Assembly: GCF_041537925.1 (NCBI RefSeq)
Contig: NZ_JBGOSH010000013.1
Location: 1-64,000, forward strand
DNA from: Ruegeria_C sp041537925
GTDB lineage: Bacteria; Pseudomonadota; Alphaproteobacteria; Rhodobacterales; Rhodobacteraceae
DNA: 64,000 nucleotides
Reading direction: 5' to 3'
Shown here: positions 53,174-61,989 of the stretch, piece by piece
Layout of the letters: every line of letters begins with the position of its first letter
Numbering within the stretch: position 1 is the stretch's first letter
Program-made: the position numbers and the translations under genes
Notes under the pieces: model-generated
Databases searched by the model: none
What the model was told of the DNA's origin: nothing
The model's input: only the letters and a program-made list of their open reading frames with translations

Positions 53174-55501
53174 ATGTACACCGACGCGATCCTTCACGAA
53201 TTCAGCAATAACGGGCACGCTACACCCGCGCGGTTGTTTGCTGGGTTTCAGAAGCCGAGTCACGAACGAACCCTGGTACTTGCACCGCGGGAAGTCCGGA
53301 AGATCGCGATGCGCCCCGACGATCTACTGTCCATCACCGGGGTCTGGTCCGAGGGTGAGCTACAGGTTTCAGCATTTGACGCCCACGGAAAAGATGCGCT
53401 TTCCACCATCGGACTTGCTGCGTCAGGACAGGTGAACAGTACCGGGGCTGACTTGACAAAATTGGTCGGCTGGATCGCAGCGCAGGGCGGTGATTGCAAC
53501 GCCTACATCGCTGCCGCCCGCCTGCCAGGAAGTGATGACCAGTTTGTTCTCAGGGCCCGTGGCCCCGTGACCTTATGGCTGTCACGCGTCTCGGACCGTG
53601 ACCAGTTGGTTAGTGGGTTTGGCGGTGGCTCGATCACAATTACGCATCAGCCCTCTGGAAGAACCGGCCGGATACTGCCCGACCCGCTGGGGGATGTGCG
53701 CGATGAATTCACCGTTACGCGCGGCACGGGAACGTCCTACGAATTGAAGCAGGGTGAAATCCTCCAGATCATCGACGTCGAGGGGCAGCAATGCTCGGAT
53801 TTCGTCGCCATACGCGCCGATCGGCTCGACAATGGTGAGGAGTGGCTGATCGACAGTACCGCAACCCGATCGATGGTGCGACGCGCCTACCCGGGCCCCG
53901 GCATGCTCGACAAGTTCTTCGACAGCGAAATGCGCCCGATTCTGAACGTTGTGCAAGACACCTGCGGGCGGCACGATACTTACGGTCTGGCCTGCACAGC
54001 ACGTGGATACGCGGAGCGCGGTTTCCCGGGGCACATCAACTGTTCTGACAACATTTCCCATGCGCTTGATCCTTATGGTGTGAAGCGCCGTTCCGCATGG
54101 CCGGCGATCAATTTCTTCTGGAATACCTGGATTGACCCCAATACTCACGACCTTCTGGTAGATGAAAGTCACTCACGCCCTGGCGACTATATAGCCATGA
54201 AGGCACTTGAAGATCTTATCTGTGTTTCGACCGCGTGCCCGGATGACATCGACCCAATCAACGGTTGGAACCCGACGGATGTGCATGTGCGGATTTACCG
54301 GCCCGAGACACCTATTCGTCGCGCAGTTGCCTATCGCGAAAAGGAAGACGCACCAATGTCCCTCAGTCAGGAATCTGCCTTCCATGAACGGCTGGGACCA
54401 TTGACCCAGCACTTTGCGCCGGCTCGGGACCTATGGGCACCGGTGAGTTTTCCGTCGCATGGGACACTGGGCGAGTATTGGGCGTGCCGTGAAGCTGTGA
54501 CCCTGCAGGACATGAGCGGGCTGCGCAAATTCGATGTTATCGGGCCTGATGCCGAGATGCTGTTGCAACTGGCGACGACGCGAAATGTTTTCAAACTGCC
54601 GGTCTGGCGCGGCTCTTACACGCTGATGTGCGACGAAATGGGTTCTGTCATTGATGATGGTACCCTGTTCCGGCTTGCGCATGACCTGTTCCGCTGGTGC
54701 TGTGGCACTGAGGAGAGCGGACGGGCGCTGCAGACATTGGCCGAGAAACACGGGTTTCAGGTTCGCATCCACGCCATGCGCAACGCATTGCCAAATCTGG
54801 CGCTGCAGGGCCCGAAATCCCGCGAAGTGCTGCGCAAGATTGTCTTCACGCAGCCCCATGTGCCGACGCTGGATCAGCTGAAATGGTTCGGCTGTACCGT
54901 TGGCCGCTTGAACGATCGCGAAGGCGCCCCCTTTATGCTGTCGCGTTCCGGATATACCGGCGAGCTGGGCTACGAGATATTCTGCTCCAAGGCCGATGCA
55001 GTGACCATCTGGGACGCTGTGATGGCTGCGGGAGAGGAATTCGGGGTCACACCGATGGGGTCGGCTGCATTGGAGATCATCCGCGTCGAAGCGGGCCTCG
55101 CGGCGGCTGGCGCCGAATTCGCAACAGGTGTTGATGCCTATGAGGCCGGATTGGGGTTCGCCATTGATCTGAACAAGACGGAGTTCATCGGCAAGGCGGC
55201 GCTCGAGCGCAATCATGAGGCTCCCCGACGGGTGCTCAAGGGGTTACTGCTGGATTGCAACGATGTCCCGCCGCACGGCGCCGGGGTCTTTGCCAATGAG
55301 AGGCAGGTGGGGGCAGTCACCTCTGCCACGCGCTCTCCGTCGCTAGAGCGCGGCATCGCTATCGCGCGCCTTTCGGTCGAGCAATCGGAAAACGAAACCA
55401 GGCTGGAAATCGGGCAACTTGACGGGCGGATGAAACGCCTTGGTGCCATGGTCACCGATATTCCATTCATAGACCCGCAGCGAAAGCGGGCGCGCGCTTA
55501 G
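53174..55501 (+). CDS. DUF1989-GcvT fusion protein
   Basis: A 775-residue cytoplasmic protein. The N-terminal ~390 residues belong to the DUF1989 (urea-carboxylase-associated) group: FTVTRGTGTSYELKQGEILQ, IIDVEGQQCSDFVAIRAD, NCSDNISHALDPYGV. The C-terminal ~370 residues are a GcvT-type folate-dependent aminomethyltransferase: LQDMSGLRKFDVIGPDAEML, RSGYTGELGYEIFCSKADAV, and the C-terminal GCV_T_C barrel. Related fusions act in N-demethylation of betaines and methylated amines, passing the C1 unit to tetrahydrofolate. The following proXVW operon and LacI control support a methylated-amine or betaine substrate. The start ATG lies 20 bp after the operators. Confidence 0.82.
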   Translation: MYTDAILHEFSNNGHATPARLFAGFQKPSHERTLVLAPREVRKIAMRPDDLLSITGVWSEGELQVSAFDAHGKDALSTIGLAASGQVNSTGADLTKLVGWIAAQGGDCNAYIAAARLPGSDDQFVLRARGPVTLWLSRVSDRDQLVSGFGGGSITITHQPSGRTGRILPDPLGDVRDEFTVTRGTGTSYELKQGEILQIIDVEGQQCSDFVAIRADRLDNGEEWLIDSTATRSMVRRAYPGPGMLDKFFDSEMRPILNVVQDTCGRHDTYGLACTARGYAERGFPGHINCSDNISHALDPYGVKRRSAWPAINFFWNTWIDPNTHDLLVDESHSRPGDYIAMKALEDLICVSTACPDDIDPINGWNPTDVHVRIYRPETPIRRAVAYREKEDAPMSLSQESAFHERLGPLTQHFAPARDLWAPVSFPSHGTLGEYWACREAVTLQDMSGLRKFDVIGPDAEMLLQLATTRNVFKLPVWRGSYTLMCDEMGSVIDDGTLFRLAHDLFRWCCGTEESGRALQTLAEKHGFQVRIHAMRNALPNLALQGPKSREVLRKIVFTQPHVPTLDQLKWFGCTVGRLNDREGAPFMLSRSGYTGELGYEIFCSKADAVTIWDAVMAAGEEFGVTPMGSAALEIIRVEAGLAAAGAEFATGVDAYEAGLGFAIDLNKTEFIGKAALERNHEAPRRVLKGLLLDCNDVPPHGAGVFANERQVGAVTSATRSPSLERGIAIARLSVEQSENETRLEIGQLDGRMKRLGAMVTDIPFIDPQRKRARA

Positions 55502-55532
55502 CAAGAAACATCCAATCAACAGGAGTGAGAAT

Positions 55533-56498
55533 ATGAAACTAAAGATGAAATCACTGGCATTGTCAGCTGCAGTCAGCGTGTTTGCGCTGCCAGCCTTTGC
55601 GGCGGAAGAGGTCAAGATTGGCGTACCGTCCTGGACCGGCGCGCAGGCGATAGCCTATTTGTTGGGCGCGGTCGTAGAAATGCGGATCGGTGGGGCTGTG
55701 GAGTATGTACCTGGCAACAATGCCACGATCTTCCAGGCGATGGATCAGGGCAAGGGCGACATTGATGTACACCCGGATGTCTGGCTACCGAACCAGCAAA
55801 GCTTTACCCAGAAATATGTCGATGAGGCGGGCACGGTAACGCTGTCGTCCAACCCTTACGAGGGCAATCAGGGTTTTTGCGTCAGCAAGGATTTTGGCGA
55901 AGCCAACAACGTCACTGACATCGCCGACCTGGGTCGCCCGGACGTGGCCGCTTTGATGGACAGCGACGGCAATGGCCGTGGTGAGATGTGGATCGGCGCA
56001 CCCGGCTGGGCTTCGGCCAATGTGAACGAGGTGAAGGTGCGCGACTACGGGTTGATGGATTTCATCGAGCCGGTCCGGGCCGAAGAAAGCGTGAAAACAG
56101 CGCGCATCAAAGACAGCATCGCCAAGGGTGAGGGCTATGCCTTTTACTGCTATAAGCCCCACGCCGTGTGGTTCATGTTTGATGTTGAAATGCTGTCTGA
56201 GCCTGCGTTTGATCCCGAAAAATACGTGATGGTGCAGCCTTCGGACGATCCCGATTGGTTCGACAAGTCCATGGTCGCATCGAAAGATGCACTGAAAGAT
56301 GTTCAGATCGCCTGGTCCAACTCGCTGGTGGATCGTTCGCCGGCGATTGCTGAGTTCTTCACCAATTTCCAGGTGACCTCGGATGACGTGTCGAACTTTG
56401 CCTACGAGATCAGCGCCAATGACCGTGATCCGGCCGAGGTTGCGCGTGAGTGGGTTGAAGCGAACCCTGATCGTGTAGACGCTTGGCTGGGTCTCTGA
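55533..56498 (+). CDS. ProX-type glycine-betaine/quaternary-amine binding protein
   Basis: A 321-residue periplasmic binding protein of the OpuAC class. A signal peptide (MKLKMKSLALSAAVSVFALP AFA) precedes EEVKIGVPSWTGAQAIAYLL. The fold's ligand cage is suggested by Trp residues in SWTG, in DVWLPNQ and in AHAVWFMF-like positions (PHAVWFMFDVEM). AACAGGAG precedes the ATG by about 6 nt. The order proX-proV-proW differs from the common VWX order. A strong hairpin follows the stop, probably setting a high proX:proV ratio. Confidence 0.88.
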   Translation: MKLKMKSLALSAAVSVFALPAFAAEEVKIGVPSWTGAQAIAYLLGAVVEMRIGGAVEYVPGNNATIFQAMDQGKGDIDVHPDVWLPNQQSFTQKYVDEAGTVTLSSNPYEGNQGFCVSKDFGEANNVTDIADLGRPDVAALMDSDGNGRGEMWIGAPGWASANVNEVKVRDYGLMDFIEPVRAEESVKTARIKDSIAKGEGYAFYCYKPHAVWFMFDVEMLSEPAFDPEKYVMVQPSDDPDWFDKSMVASKDALKDVQIAWSNSLVDRSPAIAEFFTNFQVTSDDVSNFAYEISANDRDPAEVAREWVEANPDRVDAWLGL

Positions 56499-56514
56499 TC
56501 CAGCACTGAAACCC

Positions 56515-56544
56515 AAGGTGGCGCTGCATTTTCGGCGCCACCTT
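56515..56544 (+). terminator. Intercistronic hairpin after proX
   Basis: AAGGTGGCGC and GCGCCACCTT make a perfect 10-bp stem around TGCATTTTCG, followed by AAAACGG, so no T-run. It occupies the same place as the hairpin after the LivJ-type gene and probably protects or partly terminates the proX transcript. Confidence 0.7.
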
Positions 56545-56585
56545 AAAACGGCGCATCCCAATCAATAACAACCTCCGGGGGACAC

Positions 56586-57641
56586 ATGGGCGACGATACC
56601 GTTATCAAGATCTCGAATGTCTGGAAGATCTTCGGTGCCAAACCCGAGATTGCCTTGCAGGCGATCAGGGATCGCGGCCTGACCAAGGCCGAGGTGCTGG
56701 CAGAGTTCAACTGCGTTGTCGGCGTGGCCGATGTCAGCATGTCAGTCACCCGTGGCGAAATTTTCTGCATTATGGGGCTGTCGGGCAGCGGCAAATCCAC
56801 AATGGTGCGCCACTTCAATCGCCTGCTGGAACCCACCGATGGCAAGATTGAAATCGAAGGCACCGATGTGATGGCGCTGGGTCCGAAAGAGCTTCAGCAG
56901 TTTCGCAACAACAAGATTGGCATGGTGTTTCAGAACTTCGCACTGATGCCGCACCGATCGGTGCTGGACAACGTAGCGATGCCGCTGGAAATCCGGCAGG
57001 TCAGCAAGAATGAGCGCATGCGTCAGGCCGCCGCCATTCTCGATATTGTCGAGCTTGGCGCCTGGGGCTCGAAATTTGCGCATGAATTGTCCGGCGGGAT
57101 GCAACAGCGCGTTGGTCTGGCCCGCGCCCTGGCCGCCAACCCCGATGTTCTGTTGATGGACGAACCGTTCTCGGCGCTTGATCCGCTGATCCGCCGCCAG
57201 TTGCAGGACGAGTTTATCCGGCTCAGCAAGATCCTGAAGAAGACGACGATCTTCATCACCCATGATCTTGATGAAGCCGTCCGTATCGGCAATCGCATCG
57301 CCATCATGCGCGACGGCAAGGTGGTGCAGATTGGTACGGCGGAAGATATCGTCATGCATCCTGCCGATGACTATGTAGCGGATTTCGTGGCGGGTATCTC
57401 GCGGCTCAAAGTGGTACGCGCCCATGCGGTGATGCAACCTATTGCTGATCATGTCGCGGCCCATGGCCCGTTATCCGCTGACGCCCCGCGCGTCAATGAA
57501 AGCGAAAACCTGAGCACGATGATCAATCTGGCGATCGACAATAGCAGCGCCATTCTGGTTGAGGATGGTGGCGTGGATGTTGGCGTGATTACCCGCGCCG
57601 ATCTGTTGCGCACTGTGATCGAAGGGACAGAAGTATCATGA
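56586..57641 (+). CDS. ProV-type ABC ATPase with regulatory tail
   Basis: A 351-residue ATPase. Walker A is GLSGSGKST, signature LSGGMQQRVGLARALAANP, Walker B VLLMDEPFSAL, switch His in ITHDLDEAVR. The N-terminal extension EIALQAIRDRGLTKAEVL is typical of ProV. The C-terminal ~75 residues (ESENLSTMINLAIDNSSAIL) are CBS-like, in ProV the ionic-strength sensor, but only one CBS motif is visible. It overlaps the permease gene by 4 bp. Confidence 0.9.
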   Translation: MGDDTVIKISNVWKIFGAKPEIALQAIRDRGLTKAEVLAEFNCVVGVADVSMSVTRGEIFCIMGLSGSGKSTMVRHFNRLLEPTDGKIEIEGTDVMALGPKELQQFRNNKIGMVFQNFALMPHRSVLDNVAMPLEIRQVSKNERMRQAAAILDIVELGAWGSKFAHELSGGMQQRVGLARALAANPDVLLMDEPFSALDPLIRRQLQDEFIRLSKILKKTTIFITHDLDEAVRIGNRIAIMRDGKVVQIGTAEDIVMHPADDYVADFVAGISRLKVVRAHAVMQPIADHVAAHGPLSADAPRVNESENLSTMINLAIDNSSAILVEDGGVDVGVITRADLLRTVIEGTEVS

Positions 57642-59179
57642 ACACCTCTGATGTGAACCCGCTGGAAGACACAGAAAGCGAAGCAGCCCTGGCCTATGCC
57701 GAAGAGCGGCGCGAGAATATTCGGGCATTTGTGCGCACCAGCCCTGACTACTACATCCGAAACTTTGACAAGATTGGTGCGTCGTCCCGCTTCACGCCAA
57801 CCTTCAACCTGATGGCCGGGATCTTCGGCCCGGTCTGGTTTGGCGCACGGGGGCTGTGGACCTGGGCACTGCCCTTCCTGATCATTGAAACGCTGGCCTT
57901 TGTGCAGATGGCCCGGGGAATGTTTGGAGATCTGGCCTCCGACGCCATGGCGCGGATCGCGTCGATCGAAGGCACGCTTGAGTTGCGCCGCAAGCAACTG
58001 GAAGCAGCAATTGAAGCCAATTCCGACAAGATTGATGTCTATCGCCGAACGGTCGATTCGCTGGAGGAAAACATAGGCGGTATTCGCGCCGAGGCCGAGG
58101 CAATGGCAGGAGAGGGACCAAGTATTGCCCTCACCGGCCTCGCCATTTTGCTGATCGTCAAGGGGGTGCAGGCTATCGTGGCCAACTGGGCACTTGAGGC
58201 GCGGTTCTCAGACTGGTTGTCTGACCGGTCGGTTCGTTCGGCCTTGCCGGTTCAGGAGATCGTATTCAGTGCGATTTTCATGGCCCTGATCGTGACTGCC
58301 GCGATGATGCATTACTCCTTCCCTGGACGGTTTTCCCTACTCAGCCAATTTCCAACGGATCCAAGTATCCGCCTGACCGGCATCACCTGGGTGGAAGAGT
58401 TCATCGCATGGTGTGTTCGCAATAGCGAAGTATTCTTTGAAGTTCTTACAATTGGCATCCGCGCGCTGCTGGATGCGCTTGAGGTCATCCTGGTGCAGAC
58501 CCCGTGGATCGTGATCGCTAGCTTGATCGTCCTGTTGACCTGGCTGACAGCAGGCATCCGCACGGCCATCTATTCGAGTGCCTTTCTGGCTTACATGGGC
58601 CTACTTGGTTTCTGGGAAGCGGCGATGACGACACTAGCCCTGCTGGGAACAGCGGCATGTCTTTCCATTGTGATCGGCATCCCCTTGGGCATGTTTGCGG
58701 CGCGACGTCCTCGGTTCTACGCGTTTATCCAGCCAATCATGGACTTCATGCAAACCATGCCTGCCTTCGTCTTTATGGTTCCGGTGATCGCGTTCTTTGG
58801 CGTCGGTAAACCGGCGGCAGTAATCGTCACGATGATCTTTGGCGGCACACCTGTGGTGCGCCTGACCGTGCTGGGCCTGCGTGGCGTTCCGGAATCCGTG
58901 CGGGAGGCCGCCATCAGCTTTGGCGCCAACAAATGGTATCTGCTGACCAAGGTCGATCTGCCGCTTGCCGCACCGTCGATCCGGGCGGGGATCAACCAGA
59001 CGATCATGTTGTCGCTGGCCATGGTGGTCGTTGCCTCGCTGATCGGGGCAAAGGGCCTTGGCGAAGACGTTCTTGAAGCCCTGCAATACGCTAATGTGGG
59101 CCAAGGCATCCTCGCGGGTTTCTCGATCCTGTTCTGCGCAATGATCCTTGATCGGATCGTGCAGGGCGCCAGAAAATGA
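57638..59179 (+). CDS. ProW-type ABC permease with an N-terminal membrane and coiled-coil extension
   Basis: A 513-residue permease, about 150-200 residues longer than usual ProW. The first ~100 residues resemble a small DUF2628-like membrane domain (RFTPTFNLMAGIFGPVWFGA, then WALPFLIIETLAFVQMA). A coiled coil follows (about 105-150: EGTLELRRKQLEAAIEANSD, KIDVYRRTVDSLEENIG). The permease proper (about 205-513) carries the EAA-type loop (LGLRGVPESVREAAISFGAN) and the usual helices. The extension may serve osmosensing or assembly (inference). Start overlaps proV (ATGA). Confidence 0.85.
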   Translation: MNTSDVNPLEDTESEAALAYAEERRENIRAFVRTSPDYYIRNFDKIGASSRFTPTFNLMAGIFGPVWFGARGLWTWALPFLIIETLAFVQMARGMFGDLASDAMARIASIEGTLELRRKQLEAAIEANSDKIDVYRRTVDSLEENIGGIRAEAEAMAGEGPSIALTGLAILLIVKGVQAIVANWALEARFSDWLSDRSVRSALPVQEIVFSAIFMALIVTAAMMHYSFPGRFSLLSQFPTDPSIRLTGITWVEEFIAWCVRNSEVFFEVLTIGIRALLDALEVILVQTPWIVIASLIVLLTWLTAGIRTAIYSSAFLAYMGLLGFWEAAMTTLALLGTAACLSIVIGIPLGMFAARRPRFYAFIQPIMDFMQTMPAFVFMVPVIAFFGVGKPAAVIVTMIFGGTPVVRLTVLGLRGVPESVREAAISFGANKWYLLTKVDLPLAAPSIRAGINQTIMLSLAMVVVASLIGAKGLGEDVLEALQYANVGQGILAGFSILFCAMILDRIVQGARK

Positions 59180-59889
59180 CACCGCTTGTCTTTGTCCATG
59201 GCTTCATGGGCGGCAGCAGGCAGTGGAATTTGCAGGCGCCGCTGGCGGAAGACCGAGAGCTGATCGCCATTGACCTGCCTGGCTTTGGCAAAAATGCGCA
59301 CAAAGACGCGCTACGCTCCATTCCGGAGTTCGCCGAGTGGGTCCTTGCCGAAGTCGACACCGAACAATTCGACCTGCTCGGTCATTCTATGGGCGGAATG
59401 ATCGCCCAAGAAATGATCCGACTTGCGCCGGACCGCATGTGCAAACTTGTTCTATATTCAACGGGCGCAGAAGGGGTCATTCCTGAACGGTTCGAACCCA
59501 TTGAAACCTCTATCCAACGCGCCCATGCCGATGGAGCCAAATCAACGGCTCGCAGGATCTCTGCGACTTGGTTTTTAGACATTGAAACCGCACAGGAATT
59601 TCCAGCATGCGCCAAAATCGCGGAAGCTAGCACATTGCAGGCAATCATTGCCGGGTTGGAAGCGATGCGAAATTGGTCGGGGCTTGCTCATCTTGCAAAA
59701 ATTGCATTGCCCACACTTGTGCTTTGGGGCGACCGCGACCGTACATATTCATGGTCTCAAACTGAAACCTTATGGCGCAACATACCTGATTGCCGACTCG
59801 CGGTGTTGCCTGCCTGTGCGCACGCGGTTCACCTGGAAAAACCGGTTCTGTTTAATCAGCTGGTCAGTGATTTTCTGGAAGCCAGCTGA
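59176..59889 (+). CDS. Alpha/beta hydrolase
   Basis: A 237-residue alpha/beta hydrolase. The oxyanion region is LVFVHGFMGGS, the nucleophile elbow is GHSMGG (Ser71), the acid lies in LWGDRDR and the catalytic His in PACAHAVHLEKP. The ATG overlaps the permease stop (ATGA), so it belongs to the betaine operon. It could hydrolyse an ester or amide precursor of the quaternary amine, but the substrate is not visible from sequence. Confidence 0.85.
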   Translation: MTPLVFVHGFMGGSRQWNLQAPLAEDRELIAIDLPGFGKNAHKDALRSIPEFAEWVLAEVDTEQFDLLGHSMGGMIAQEMIRLAPDRMCKLVLYSTGAEGVIPERFEPIETSIQRAHADGAKSTARRISATWFLDIETAQEFPACAKIAEASTLQAIIAGLEAMRNWSGLAHLAKIALPTLVLWGDRDRTYSWSQTETLWRNIPDCRLAVLPACAHAVHLEKPVLFNQLVSDFLEAS

Positions 59890-60027
59890 TGAGGATCCGG
59901 CACTTGCATCGCCAAAAACTGGTCAAGTAACTTCTGTTGAACGTTTGTAGTGACGGGATTGCCGCGTCCAAGTCAAACAATACCGCTGTCAAAACAAGCC
60001 TGACTCGATCAAAAAATGGCTGTCCTG

Positions 60028-61106
60028 GACGGTGTTGCATGGATCAGGATTGCGACGATTATGCCCCAGACCCCATCACTTTAGAAGACGCGTTCATACT
60101 CCGCACGACTGAGAGATGTCATGCGGTTGAGCGCTTTCGCGGCGATTTTCGCTTCTGATATTTGATTGTCGAGATCACCCGCTTGCAGGCGATCGCCGAT
60201 AACCTGTTTCCACCTGACATTCTGGGCTTCAACCTGTGATCTCTAATTGTATCCCGTCTCAGCTTGCCAGTTCATTCTGCCATGTTCAGCGATGGCAGTG
60301 ATGTGTCGATTGCGCTGTGCATTCTCGCCATGAACAGCGTTCTTCGGCGGAGGGATTATGATCTCTAGCCCAGGCCCAAACCTGTCCGCCAGGCAGTCTG
60401 CGACACCCTCGCCGTCATACGCTCCATCCGCCAAAAACCGCGCCACGCTAACGTCGATATCGGCAAGCAAATCTGGCAGTGCTGTTTCATCGCCCACATG
60501 TTCAGTGGTCAGCTCCGAAGCGGCGATATCGCCAGTTTCCAGGTCGAGTCCGATGTGGAGCTTGCGCCATGTTTTGCGCGCTTTCCTGGTGCCGTGTTTT
60601 TCTTCATGCCAACAGTTGTCGCCACGCACTTTCAGGCCCGTGCTGTCCACTATGAGTGTGATTGGCTTACTTGCATTTCGCCGGTTTTGGGCGATCCTCA
60701 GCCCCTTGCCACGTCGCGAAAGGGTCGAGAAATCTGGCACCACAAGGTCCATGCCCATCAGCCGAGCAATCGACCGCATGAAGCCCTGAGTTTGCCTGAG
60801 CGGGAGTCGAAACACGACCCGCAGAGTGAGGCAGATCTCGATTGCAATATCGGAGTAACGTGACTGGCCACCGCGTGTCATACGGCGCGGCGACGCCCAG
60901 TTCTCCCTTACATCTTCAGACACCCAGATCGTCACGTCACCTCGACGCCGGAGGCTTTCGTTGTATTCCGAGCAGTTCGTGACCCGGTACTTTGCTTTGG
61001 GAAACTTGTTGCGACGGGCATCATTGAATTTGTATGGCATCCACAGCAACTCACGGAAGGGAAAGCACCAGAGCTAATCCGGGAGTGCGATCCGTGCAAC
61101 ACGGTC
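60028..61106 (-). mobile_element. IS5-family insertion sequence, copy C (1079 bp)
   Basis: Ends GACGGTGTTGCATGGATC (60028-60045) and GATCCGTGCAACACGGTC (61089-61106) bound 1079 bp, equal to copies A and B. The transposase has one nonsense codon. No target duplication is evident. Confidence 0.87.
60081..61040 (-). pseudogene. IS5-family transposase with one nonsense codon
   Basis: A full-length frame from MPYKFNDARRNKFPKAKYRV to LSRAEYERVF. TAG at 60240-60242 replaces the Gln of NQRSQVEAQ (tgYN*RSQ). All of the DDE core before it is intact (VVDSTGLKVRG-type first Asp, LADGAYDGEGVADC second Asp). The Glu and C-terminal basic region lie after the stop, so the truncated product should be inactive. 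Confidence 0.85.
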
Positions 61107-61168
61107 ATTCAGAACCAGGCAATCGCATTTGCCTTCGATGTAACTATGCTACTTGTCGTTGGCGTGCC

Positions 61169-61486
61169 CTACTGCCCGCCCACAATGTTGACTTTGCCTA
61201 CAATCTTCGCGCCGCTTTCAGTTGCCATAGTCCTGGCCGATACGTCAGCCTGAACATGTGAGGTCGCCGCAATCTTCAGATCGTCACATTTCAGACGACC
61301 TTGATGCTTGCCTTCCATATCGATCTTTTTTGCCGACAGTGCACCGTCAACCGACCCGCCAACCTGAACAGTGATTGTATCAGCACTGATGTCCCCGACC
61401 ACACGGCCTTTGACTTCGACGCCTCCTTGACTTGAGTTTAGATTGCCTTCAATTATCAAATCTTCTTCAACTATTGAGTTCGCCAC
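61169..61486 (-). CDS. Bactofilin, copy 2
   Basis: A 105-residue bactofilin starting at GTG (GAGGA 6-8 nt upstream). The beta-helix turns are VEEDLIIEGNLNSSQGGVEV, KGRVVGDISADTITVQVGGS, VDGALSAKKIDMEGKHQGR, HVQADVSARTMATESGAKIV. It is about two-thirds identical to copy 1, including start codon use, a ribosome site and a GAAGGTGTTCAA block 52 bp upstream (61538-61549). Orientation is opposite to copy 1. Confidence 0.85.
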   Translation of the reverse strand: MANSIVEEDLIIEGNLNSSQGGVEVKGRVVGDISADTITVQVGGSVDGALSAKKIDMEGKHQGRLKCDDLKIAATSHVQADVSARTMATESGAKIVGKVNIVGGQ

Positions 61487-61781
61487 ATTGAAATCCTCTA
61501 GATGAGATGTTGGCGACCGTAGAACGAAAATCGTTCCTTGAACACCTTCCAAACAATTCAACCGTAGCGTTTCTCAAGCGCTCATTTGTTTGGTGAGACC
61601 CACCTAAAAGTCGAAGGTTCGGAAGGGTCTTCGCGAAACTTGCGATCTTTACTGATCCGGCCCAATTCTACCACCCAGCAAGTTCTCCCGTTGCCAGGGC
61701 AAGACCTGCAAAGCAGACATTTTGTTCCAATTTTCCCTCACAGGCTCTCGTGCTTTTCCGTAGAGCATCCCAGTCATTAAC

Positions 61782-61804
61782 GCGGGGCGCATAACACGCC
61801 CCGC
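61782..61804 (-). terminator. GC-rich hairpin after the small basic gene
   Basis: GCGGGGCG (61782-61789) and CGCCCCGC (61797-61804) pair as an 8-bp stem with a 7-nt loop. It lies 9 bp past the stop of the minus-strand small gene; only a weak T-rich tract follows. Confidence 0.6.
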
Positions 61805-61812
61805 ACCAGTCT

Positions 61813-61989
61813 TTAACGACCACCCGATCTACCGGGCATGTTCATCCGCTTGGCCGCGCGCGGTGGCGTTTTCATACGCAGGTCGCGTGGCGGCTTGGCT
61901 TTGGCCTTCACTGGCTCAACAGATTTTGGTGTATCCTCCACAGCAGGACGGGTGCCACCGAGGGTGGTTTTTGGTGGTTTGAAGGGCAT
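61813..61989 (-). CDS. Small basic proline-rich protein, 58 aa
   Basis: A 58-residue protein, MPFKPPKTTLGGTRPAVE, then KAKAKPPRDLRMKTPPRAAK and a Gly/Arg tail. It is strongly basic and probably disordered, possibly nucleic-acid binding (inference). GAGG lies 6 nt before the ATG at 61989. The longer upstream frame has no ribosome site. A stem-loop follows the stop, which supports a real transcription unit. Family unknown. Confidence 0.5.
   Translation of the reverse strand: MPFKPPKTTLGGTRPAVEDTPKSVEPVKAKAKPPRDLRMKTPPRAAKRMNMPGRSGGR

Noticed and set aside
54431..55216. Long antisense open frame (261 codons) over the GcvT half of the fusion
   Set aside because: A mirror of GC-rich coding sequence; the sense strand has clear GcvT motifs.
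55785..56561. Antisense open frame over proX
   Set aside because: No motif or ribosome site; overlaps a well-supported binding-protein gene.
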